DNA of 29,839 bases from JASFJH01 sp050117725 (lineage in GTDB: Bacteria > Pseudomonadota > Gammaproteobacteria > AKS1). The DNA is taken from positions 1-29,839 of the forward strand of contig JASFME010000002.1 in the NCBI GenBank assembly GCA_050117725.1, given 5' to 3'. Positions 23,377-29,839 of this stretch are shown piece after piece; the stretch's first letter is position 1, and each line of letters starts with the position of its first letter. Both the position numbers and the translations under genes were made by a program. The notes under the pieces were generated by a model. That model had not been told where the DNA came from. It made no database searches and saw only the letters and a list, made by a program, of their open reading frames with translations.

Positions 23377-24750
23377 ATGACGACACCACATATTCTCGTT
23401 GTTGATGACGAACCCGATATTCGTCATCTGGTCCAGGAGATCCTCGTGGACGAAGGTTACGATGTCAGTGTTGCCGAGGACGGCGACAGTGCGCGTAATG
23501 CCCGCCGCAACCGCCGTCCGGATCTCGTGTTGCTCGATATCTGGATGCCGGATGTTGATGGCATCACCCTGCTCAAGGAATGGCAGGAAGACCCGGCCGG
23601 TAATGTGCCGGTGATCATGATGTCCGGCCACGGTACGGTGGAAACCGCCGTCGAGGCGACGCGCCACGGCGCCTATGACTTCATCGAAAAACCCCTGTCA
23701 CTGGCCAAGCTGTTGCTGACCGTTGAACGCGCGCTGCAGGCCGACAAACTTCAGCGCGAGAATGTCGATCTGCGTGAACACCTGCAGCCGCTCAATGAGC
23801 CGCTGGGCAAGAGCCAGCTCATGCAGGAGTTGCGCGAACAGATCAAACGTATCGCGCAGCATGATGCCTGGGTGTTGATGAGTGGTGAGGCAGGTTGCGG
23901 CAAGCATACCTGTGCACGCTACCTGCATGGTAACAGTAACCGTGCCGATGGGCCGTTTATCGAAGTCGGTGCCGGCAGCCTGACCAGTGAGAACTCGGCG
24001 GTCGAGCTGTTCGGCAGTGAGCAGGGCGAGGCGACTCATTACGGCAAACTCGAGCAGGCCAATGGCGGCACGCTATACCTCGACGATATTGCCGAACTCG
24101 ATGACGACACGCAGCGGCGCCTGCAGGCAGCGCTCGAGTCCGGCTCCTTCACGCGGGTGGGCGGCCGGGGTGCGGTTGGCCTGGATGTGCGTGTTATCGC
24201 CGCGACCCGCTATGACCTGGGGCAACGGGTCAAGGACGGCGCCTTCCGCGAAGACCTGTATTACCGCCTGAACGTCGTGCCGATCACGATCCCGGCGCTG
24301 CGCGAACACAGTGAAGATATTCCGGAACTGGTCAATTACTACGTCGACCAGTTTGTCAGCCACGAACAACTCCCCTATCGTGAATTCAACGTCGCGGTGC
24401 AAAACCGGCTGCGTAATCACCGCTGGCCGGGCAACATCCGTGAATTGAAAAACCTCGTGCAGCGCGTCCTGATTATGGGCGGTGAGCCGGAGGTTGGTCT
24501 TGACGAGATTGAAAGCCTGCTCGGCCCGGCCCGCGAACAGCCGACACCTGGCAGTACCAGCCTCGAAATTGATTTGAGTTTGCCGCTGCGCGAGGCTCGC
24601 GAGCAGTTTGAAAAGCTGTATCTTGAACATCGCCTGGCTGAAACCGGTGGCAGTGTCGGCAAGGTGGCAAAACTTGCCGGTATGGAGCGCACCCACCTGT
24701 ATCGCAAGCTGCGTTCGCTCGGTATTGATCCGAAAAAAGCAGGACAATAA
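23377..24750 (+). CDS. NtrX-like response regulator (receiver, AAA+, Fis-type HTH)
   Basis: The protein has 457 residues. The receiver domain (1-125) is complete: D10, D11, phospho-acceptor D54 (LLDIWMPD), S83 and K105. The AAA+ domain (145-375) has a Walker A of GEAGCGKH (170-177) and a Walker B of TLYLDD (232-237), where the usual second acidic Glu is Asp (D237). The sigma-54 contact loop GAFTGA is absent: ELFGSEQGEATHYGKLEQA stands in its place. The C-terminal Fis-like helix-turn-helix includes VGKVAKLAGMERTHLYRKL. As I recall, alphaproteobacterial NtrX proteins also lack GAFTGA. Activation of sigma-54 is therefore unlikely, and binding-based control of sigma-70 promoters is an inference. 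trkA starts 14 bases after the stop. Confidence 0.92.
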   Translation: MTTPHILVVDDEPDIRHLVQEILVDEGYDVSVAEDGDSARNARRNRRPDLVLLDIWMPDVDGITLLKEWQEDPAGNVPVIMMSGHGTVETAVEATRHGAYDFIEKPLSLAKLLLTVERALQADKLQRENVDLREHLQPLNEPLGKSQLMQELREQIKRIAQHDAWVLMSGEAGCGKHTCARYLHGNSNRADGPFIEVGAGSLTSENSAVELFGSEQGEATHYGKLEQANGGTLYLDDIAELDDDTQRRLQAALESGSFTRVGGRGAVGLDVRVIAATRYDLGQRVKDGAFREDLYYRLNVVPITIPALREHSEDIPELVNYYVDQFVSHEQLPYREFNVAVQNRLRNHRWPGNIRELKNLVQRVLIMGGEPEVGLDEIESLLGPAREQPTPGSTSLEIDLSLPLREAREQFEKLYLEHRLAETGGSVGKVAKLAGMERTHLYRKLRSLGIDPKKAGQ

Positions 24751-24764
24751 AACAGGACGGGATC

Positions 24765-26138
24765 ATGAAGATCATTATTCTCGGTGCAGGTCAGGTAGGT
24801 ACCTCGGTGGCAAACAATCTTGCCAGCGAGGCGAATGACATTACCGTGGTCGACGCCCGTTCGTCTCGCTTGCAGGAATTGCAGGACCGGCTCGATATTC
24901 GTACCGTGTGCGGCCATGCCTCACACCCCGATGTGTTAGCGCAGGCCGGTGCCGAAGATGCCGACATGATTCTTGCCGTGACCAACAGTGATGAAACCAA
25001 CATGGTGGCCTGCCAGGTTGCCTATACGTTGTTCCATACGCCGACCAAGATCGCGCGCGTGCGCGGTAACGAGTATCTCGCCTTTCCGCAATTGTTTGCA
25101 CAGGGGGCCTTGCCTGTCGATGTCCTGATCAGTCCCGAGCAGCTCGTCAAGGACTACATCGAGCGCCTCATTGATCACCCCGGCTCGCTGCAGGTGCTCG
25201 ACTTTGCCGACGGCCGGGTATCGCTGGTGGCGGTCAAGGCCTATTACGGCGGACCGCTGGTCGGGCATGAATTGCGCGAGTTGCGTGAACACATGCCGAA
25301 GGTGGAAACACGGGTCGCGGCAATCTTTCGCCGTGGCCGCGCGATCATCCCGGAAGGCGCGACGGTTATCGAGGCCGACGATGAAGTGTTCTTTATCGCC
25401 GCGCGCAAGAACATTCGGGCCGTGATGAGTGAACTGCGTGAACTCGATAAACCCTGCAAGCGGGTCATGCTGGCCGGCGGGGGGAATATCGGTCGCCGCC
25501 TGGCGAAATCGCTGGAGCAGCGATACCAGGTCAAGATTGTTGAACACAATGCCACTACTGCGCAGCACCTTTCCGAAGAACTGGATAACACGGTGGTATT
25601 GCTCGGCGATGCGGCCGATGAGGATTTGCTGATCGAGGAAAATATCGAGAACACGGATGTGTTCTGCGCGTTGACCAATGACGACGAGGCCAACATCCTG
25701 TCGGCGATGCTGGCCAAGCGGCTTGGTGCCGGCAAGGTCATGTCGATCATCAACCGCGCGGCATACGTCGATCTCGTGCAAAGCGGCATTATCGATATCG
25801 CCATCTCGCCACAACAGGCCACGATCGGCAGCCTGCTGGCACATGTACGGCGCGGTGATGTGGTCATGGTGCATTCCTTGCGGCGCGGCGCGGCCGAGGC
25901 CATCGAGGCGATCGCGCATGGCGATAACAGGACCTCGAAGGTGGTCGGGCGTATGATCGAGGAGATTGATTTGCCACCGGGCACGACGATTGGCGCGATC
26001 GTGCGCGGTGACGAGGTGCTGATCGCGCATCACGATACCGTGATCGAGGAAGATGACCACGTCATCCTGTTCCTCGTCGACAAGCAACGCATCCCCCAGG
26101 TGGAACGCCTGTTCCAGGTGGCAGTGACCTTCCTGTAA
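24765..26138 (+). CDS. trkA: Trk potassium uptake system peripheral NAD-binding protein
   Basis: TrkA is the cytoplasmic regulatory ring of the Trk potassium channel. The 457-residue length equals the E. coli form (458). It has two RCK_N/RCK_C repeats: the first Rossmann loop is ILGAGQVG (5-12), with the acidic end VVDARSSR; the second is LAGGGNIG (236-243), with VKIVEHN. Both RCK_C lobes are present (around 140-220 and 370-457). The adjacent trkH gene starts 8 bases later. ATG has GGGATC just upstream as a modest ribosome site. Confidence 0.96.
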   Translation: MKIIILGAGQVGTSVANNLASEANDITVVDARSSRLQELQDRLDIRTVCGHASHPDVLAQAGAEDADMILAVTNSDETNMVACQVAYTLFHTPTKIARVRGNEYLAFPQLFAQGALPVDVLISPEQLVKDYIERLIDHPGSLQVLDFADGRVSLVAVKAYYGGPLVGHELRELREHMPKVETRVAAIFRRGRAIIPEGATVIEADDEVFFIAARKNIRAVMSELRELDKPCKRVMLAGGGNIGRRLAKSLEQRYQVKIVEHNATTAQHLSEELDNTVVLLGDAADEDLLIEENIENTDVFCALTNDDEANILSAMLAKRLGAGKVMSIINRAAYVDLVQSGIIDIAISPQQATIGSLLAHVRRGDVVMVHSLRRGAAEAIEAIAHGDNRTSKVVGRMIEEIDLPPGTTIGAIVRGDEVLIAHHDTVIEEDDHVILFLVDKQRIPQVERLFQVAVTFL

Positions 26139-26146
26139 GCCCGCGC

Positions 26147-27598
26147 ATGCAGCCAATCGCCATACAACGCATCCTCGGTTTGTTGCTGATGTTATTCAGC
26201 CTGACCATGCTGCCACCGACACTCATCGGCCTGTCGTTTGGCGATGGCGGTGTGTCACCGTTTGTCATTGCCTTTGTCCTGACCCTAGCCACAGGACTGG
26301 TGGCCTGGCTGCCGGTCAGTCGCTCGCGTCGCGAACTGCGTCTGCGTGACGGCTTTATCGTCGTTGTGTTGTTCTGGGGCGTGCTCGGCCTGTTCGGCGC
26401 CTTGCCCTTTGTGTTGTATGAACCCATGCAGATGTCGTTCACCGACGCGGCATTTGAGTCCCTGTCGGGCCTGACCACGACAGGCGCGACCGTGGTCACC
26501 GGTCTCGACGAGTTGCCGCATTCAATCCTGTTTTACCGGCAGATGCTGCAGTGGCTCGGTGGTATGGGTATCATCGTGCTGGCCGTGGCGATCCTGCCGA
26601 TGCTCGGCATCGGTGGCATGCAGCTGTTCCGCGCCGAGACCCCGGGACCGATGAAGGACACGAAGCTGACGCCGCGTATCACCGAAACTGCCAAGGCGCT
26701 GTGGTACATCTACCTGGGCCTGACCGTGCTGTGCGCGCTCGGTTACTGGTTTGGGGGCATGAGCGGCTTCGATGCCATTGCCCACAGCTTTTCCACGGTC
26801 GCGATCGGTGGCTTCTCCACGCACGATGCGAGCATGGGCTATTACCCGAGCCCCGTGATCGAGACTGTCGCGATCGTTTTTATGTTGCTGGCCGGCATGA
26901 ACTTCGCCATGCACTTCCTGGCCTGGCGTGCGTTCAGTTTCCGTCCCTACCTGCAGGATGCCGAGATCAAGACCTATGTGCTGTTGCTCGGTGTCAGCGC
27001 CCTGATCGTGCCCAGCTACCTGTACCTGACCGGCGCCTATGATGATGCAGGCAAGGCGGCCCTGCACGGCGTGTTCCAGGCCGTGTCCATTGGCACGACC
27101 ACCGGTTTCACCACGGCCAACTACGCCGAGTGGCCGGGTTTCTTACCGGTGATGTTGCTGTTCATGAGTTTTGTCGGTGGCTGCGCCGGTTCCACCGGCG
27201 GCGGCATGAAGGTGATCCGTTTCCTGTTGTTGTTCAAGCAGGGTATGCGTGAACTGCGGCGGCTCGTACACCCGAATGCGCTGATCCCGGTCAAGATCGG
27301 TTCGAAGCCGATGCCGGACCGGGTGCTCAATTCTGTGTGGGGATTTTTCTCCGCCTATGTCGCCGCGTTTGCCGTCATGCTGCTTGTCCTCATGGCAACG
27401 GGACTTGACCAGGTCACGGCGTTTTCCGCGGTGGCGGCCTGCATGAATAACCTCGGGCCGGGGCTGGGGGATGTCGCGCTGAATTATGGCAGTCTGAACG
27501 ACCTGTCGAAATGGGTACTGTGTTTCGCCATGTTGCTCGGCCGTCTCGAGATCTTTACCCTGCTCGTGTTACTCACGCCGGTGTTCTGGCGGCGGTGA
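26147..27598 (+). CDS. trkH: Trk potassium uptake transmembrane protein
   Basis: TrkH forms the potassium-conducting subunit. The 483 residues equal the E. coli protein. Four pore-loop repeats carry the single-Gly filter residues of the SKT superfamily: TTTGAT (110-115), VAIGGFST (218-225), IGTTTGFTT (315-323) and NNLGPGLGD (434-442). The intramembrane loop with GGCAGSTGGGMKVIR (344-358) is intact. The gene is last in the run DUF4390-kinase-regulator-trkA-trkH. No clear terminator follows; the 152 bases to the next gene show nothing I can name. Confidence 0.96.
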   Translation: MQPIAIQRILGLLLMLFSLTMLPPTLIGLSFGDGGVSPFVIAFVLTLATGLVAWLPVSRSRRELRLRDGFIVVVLFWGVLGLFGALPFVLYEPMQMSFTDAAFESLSGLTTTGATVVTGLDELPHSILFYRQMLQWLGGMGIIVLAVAILPMLGIGGMQLFRAETPGPMKDTKLTPRITETAKALWYIYLGLTVLCALGYWFGGMSGFDAIAHSFSTVAIGGFSTHDASMGYYPSPVIETVAIVFMLLAGMNFAMHFLAWRAFSFRPYLQDAEIKTYVLLLGVSALIVPSYLYLTGAYDDAGKAALHGVFQAVSIGTTTGFTTANYAEWPGFLPVMLLFMSFVGGCAGSTGGGMKVIRFLLLFKQGMRELRRLVHPNALIPVKIGSKPMPDRVLNSVWGFFSAYVAAFAVMLLVLMATGLDQVTAFSAVAACMNNLGPGLGDVALNYGSLNDLSKWVLCFAMLLGRLEIFTLLVLLTPVFWRR

Positions 27599-27750
27599 AC
27601 TGTCTGAACTACCTACCGCTATCAGTACGCTGCCCGGCGAACACAGGCAGTCTCTTCACCGAGCGATGTCGGGTTGGTGATCCATAACCTCACTTTCCAG
27701 CGCACTATTTCCTCTTGAATGAATTGAATTCTGCAGCCATATGATGAGCC

Positions 27751-28080
27751 ATGAGCACGATTGATAATTTTGAAAACATGCTGGCCGCGGGACATGACAA
27801 TGCCCTGCTGCGTTTCTCCCTGGGCAATGAATACCTGAAGCGTGAAGACTTTGTCAGGGCGATGATTCACCTGGAAGCCGCGGTTGAACAAAACCCGGAT
27901 TATTCCGCGGCATGGAAGTTGTTTGGCAAGGCGCTGAGCGGCAGCGGTGAAGTGGAGGCGGCCATTACAGCCTATACGCGGGGTATCGAGGTCGCGGAAC
28001 GCGCGGGCGACAAGCAGGCGGCGAAGGAGATGCAGGTCTTTGTAAAGCGTCTGTTCAAGACACGCGATCAGGGCAGCTGA
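27751..28080 (+). CDS. Tetratricopeptide repeat protein
   Basis: The 109-residue soluble protein consists of about two and a half TPR helices pairs: ALLRFSLGNEYLKREDFVRA (18-37) with MIHLEAAVEQNPDYSA, then AWKLFGKALSGSGEVEAAITAYTRGIEVAERAGD. TPRs mediate protein-protein binding, but the partner is not known. I recall a similar small TPR gene near trkA-rsmB in pseudomonads. No clear Shine-Dalgarno precedes ATG 27751. The 3' end overlaps the convergent DUF2007 gene by 13 bases. Confidence 0.82.
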   Translation: MSTIDNFENMLAAGHDNALLRFSLGNEYLKREDFVRAMIHLEAAVEQNPDYSAAWKLFGKALSGSGEVEAAITAYTRGIEVAERAGDKQAAKEMQVFVKRLFKTRDQGS

Positions 28081-28319
28081 TCGGCATCCTCAGTGGCAAG
28101 CGTATCGGAATAGTCCGTGGCAAGGATTGCCAGCGCCCGCTCAACGTCACCGGGCTCGACCTGCAGCTTGATGCCGCCGACGGCGATGCTGTACAGCCAG
28201 TCAGTCTGGACGAGGTTTTCGTCGGCCAGCCAGGCCTCGATGCCTTCGGCGAGGAGCCGGCCGAGCGCGATATGCGCCTCGGGCATGGTGTCATAACGGG
28301 CGATGGTGATGCTCTGCAT
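28068..28319 (-). CDS. DUF2007 family protein (putative signal-transducing protein)
   Basis: The 83-residue protein matches the DUF2007 (PF09413) pattern: an N-terminal strand ITIARYDTMPEAHIALGRLLAEGIEAWLADEN, then YSIAVGGIKLQVEPGDVERALAIL. The fold is ferredoxin-like, related to the PII/ACT type. The function is unknown. AAGGAA precedes the ATG. The stop lies inside the end of the convergent TPR gene. Confidence 0.8.
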   Translation of the reverse strand: MQSITIARYDTMPEAHIALGRLLAEGIEAWLADENLVQTDWLYSIAVGGIKLQVEPGDVERALAILATDYSDTLATEDADQLP

Positions 28320-28963
28320 GGCGGGTTCCTTGCCTCGAATCAGTGCCTCAATATAAACCGGTTTGCCGAATCAAGTCCATGCGGCCATAAATATGGATTA
28401 GCACTTCAAATATATGAGAAATACGATATAAATAAATACATTATGTTAAATATAATATACTGTCCCATATATATAAGTAAGAGACAGTATTGTGGATGGT
28501 GAATGCCGTATATAAGACGAATATTGCCAACTATTCAACAGATGTCCCGTATTCTGGTTTTTCCCGGGGCGAAATCCGCTGACTTCTCCCGGTACGTGAG
28601 CCCTGCTCGTATCCGGTGGGTGTCACCACAAAATCTGTTTAATCCTGGCATGGCAAGGAAGCGCTGCAAACAGGTGTTGTCAGTGTTGATGTAACAAGCT
28701 CTCTGTTACGCACCCCCATGAGAAGATTGCTACAGTCACGCCACTTACTTCGCAGTGACATGGTCGATCTTGTCTGCCTGTTACCGGCACGAACAAGATG
28801 GCGCGCGATGTGACATCACGATCGAATACCCCGGCAATCCCTGTGGCTGCTGCAACCACGCAGGGTGTATATAGAAGAATATGCTAGACTTGCGCGCGGA
28901 TAATATATGCGGATTCACTTCGGGCTGCGTCTTGGCGTGGCCCGTCCTATTCAGGCCGGTAGA
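28320..28963. other. Non-coding gap before metH with an AT-rich patch
   Basis: This is the only gap above 300 bases. From about 28380 to 28490 the sequence is strongly AT-rich, in contrast with the rest of the window. It holds palindromes: CCATAAATATGG (28385-28396) and ATACTGTC (28457-28464) with GACAGTAT (28483-28490). A further hairpin is GTAACA (28691-28696) with TGTTAC (28704-28709), and a bulged one lies at 28839-28865. An extended -10 candidate TGCTAGACT (28882-28890) precedes metH. I see no convincing gene and no recognisable SAM, SAH or cobalamin riboswitch. Short frames here are not protein-like. Confidence 0.6.
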
Positions 28964-29839
28964 ATGAGCGGAACAGATCGCACAACACAACTCGAACAGG
29001 CGCTTGCCGAGCGCATCCTGATACTCGACGGTGCCATGGGCACGATGATCCAGCATTGCCAGCTGGATGAGGCCGGTTACCGTGGCGAGCGTTTTGCCGA
29101 CTGGCCGTCGGATCTGAAAGGGAATAACGATCTGCTCGTGCTGAGCCAGCCGCAGCTCATCAGCGACATCCACGAGCAATACCTCGAGGCCGGCGCCGAC
29201 ATTATTGAAACGAACACCTTCAATGCCAACGCGGTATCGATGGCTGACTACCACATGGAAGAACTCGTTTACGAGATCAACGTGGCGGCGGCCAGGCTCG
29301 CGCGCGAGGCCTGCGACAAGTTTGCAACGGCGGACAAACCGCGGTTTGTCGCCGGCGTACTTGGCCCGACCAACCGCACCGCGAGTCTCTCGCCGGATGT
29401 GAACGATCCGGGTTTTCGCAACATCAATTTTGAGCAACTGAAAACCTCATACAGTGAGGCCCTGAAAGGCCTGATCGACGGCGGAATCGATATTATCCTT
29501 ATCGAAACCATCTTCGATACGCTCAATGCCAAGGCTGCGCTGTTCGCAATCGATGAATACTTCGAGCAGCAGGGCCGCAAGTGGCCGGTCATGATCTCCG
29601 GCACGATCACCGATGCCTCAGGGCGTACCCTGTCCGGCCAGACTGCCGAGGCATTCTGGAATTCGCTGCGCCATATCGAGCCGATCAGTTTCGGCTTTAA
29701 CTGCGCTCTCGGTGCAAAAGAGCTGCGCCAGTATGTCGAGGAACTGGCCGGGCTGGCGAATTGCCATATCAACACGCATCCGAATGCCGGTTTGCCGAAC
29801 GAGTTCGGTGAATACGATGAAACGCCGGCACAGATGGCC
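28964..29839 (+). CDS. metH: Cobalamin-dependent methionine synthase, N-terminal part (3' truncated by window edge)
   Basis: The frame is open from ATG 28964 to the window end, giving 292 residues. MetH moves a methyl group from methyltetrahydrofolate through cobalamin to homocysteine. This part is the homocysteine-binding barrel: ILILDGAMGTMIQ (18-30), GADIIETNTFNAN, GVLGPTNRTASLSPDV, IDIILIETIFDT and GFNCALG. The Cys of GFNCALG is residue 247, the same number as the first zinc ligand of the E. coli enzyme; the other two ligands lie beyond the window. Folate, cobalamin and activation domains are not visible. The start gives the usual MetH N-terminus; there is no strong ribosome site. Confidence 0.95.
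   Translation, partial: MSGTDRTTQLEQALAERILILDGAMGTMIQHCQLDEAGYRGERFADWPSDLKGNNDLLVLSQPQLISDIHEQYLEAGADIIETNTFNANAVSMADYHMEELVYEINVAAARLAREACDKFATADKPRFVAGVLGPTNRTASLSPDVNDPGFRNINFEQLKTSYSEALKGLIDGGIDIILIETIFDTLNAKAALFAIDEYFEQQGRKWPVMISGTITDASGRTLSGQTAEAFWNSLRHIEPISFGFNCALGAKELRQYVEELAGLANCHINTHPNAGLPNEFGEYDETPAQMA

Noticed and set aside
24936..26156. Minus-strand open frame of 406 codons
   Set aside because: Antisense to trkA, which is fully conserved; composition is His/Asp/Arg-rich, typical of a shadow frame.
28457..28490. LexA (SOS) box suggested by CTGT and ACAG in the AT-rich patch
   Set aside because: The gap between CTGT and ACAG is about 20 bases, whereas a LexA site needs 8.
28503..28694. 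63-codon frame in the gap before metH
   Set aside because: No ribosome site, no hydrophobic or domain pattern, Arg/Ser/Pro-rich translation like random frames.
28700..28963. Riboswitch (cobalamin, SAM or SAH) upstream of metH
   Set aside because: I looked for the conserved cobalamin B12 box and the SAH riboswitch core and saw neither; only small hairpins are present.

Overview
The window reads as a stretch of gammaproteobacterial chromosome: GC-rich by eye, densely packed, and mostly housekeeping genes. Its gene order resembles a conserved neighbourhood that I recall from two genomes. In Pseudomonas aeruginosa it is trkA-rsmB-fmt-def / tsaP-dprA-tsaC-hemF-aroE. In Escherichia coli it is trkA-rsmB-fmt-def / dprA-smg-topA-like-tsaC-aroE with yrdA. 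I cannot assign a genus. Aerobic HemF, Mg-type HemB, TsaP (a pilus secretin partner), an NtrY/NtrX-like pair and cobalamin-dependent MetH fit a free-living, respiring gammaproteobacterium.

Layout. 1-1451 (+): the end of glutathione reductase, a YrdA-type gamma-carbonic anhydrase and a small RRM protein. 1464-5390 (-): hemB, then a PhoU-like DUF47 protein, a PiT phosphate permease and aroE. The last two overlap by ATGA. 5487-6732: a very small membrane protein, divergent from a BASS-family transporter. 6840-10055 (+): an HD-GYP c-di-GMP phosphodiesterase, a secreted protein fusing an unrecognised N-terminal region to a TlpA-like thioredoxin domain, and an NlpC/P60-like lipoprotein whose catalytic Cys is Ala. 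This is the most unusual part. The lipoprotein gene is bracketed by two hairpin elements whose arms are built of short tandem units.

10117-17520 (-): tsaP-dprA-smg, a good terminator, topA, purE-tsaC and hemF. 17699-20469 (+): def-fmt-rsmB, covering removal of the N-formyl group, formylation of initiator tRNA and 16S rRNA m5C methylation. 20509-27598 (+): DUF4390 protein, NtrY-like kinase, NtrX-like regulator, trkA and trkH, tightly spaced and probably co-transcribed. This links a membrane-sensing two-component system to potassium uptake. 27751-28319: a TPR protein and a DUF2007 protein, convergent and overlapping. 28320-28963: the only long non-coding stretch, with an AT-rich patch containing palindromes. 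28964-end (+): the first 292 codons of metH.

No tRNA, rRNA, transposase, phage gene or CRISPR array was seen. I found no clear new multi-gene system. The best leads are the fusion protein, the Cys-less NlpC/P60 lipoprotein with its flanking repeats, the NtrX-like regulator without a GAFTGA loop, and the AT-rich gap before metH.
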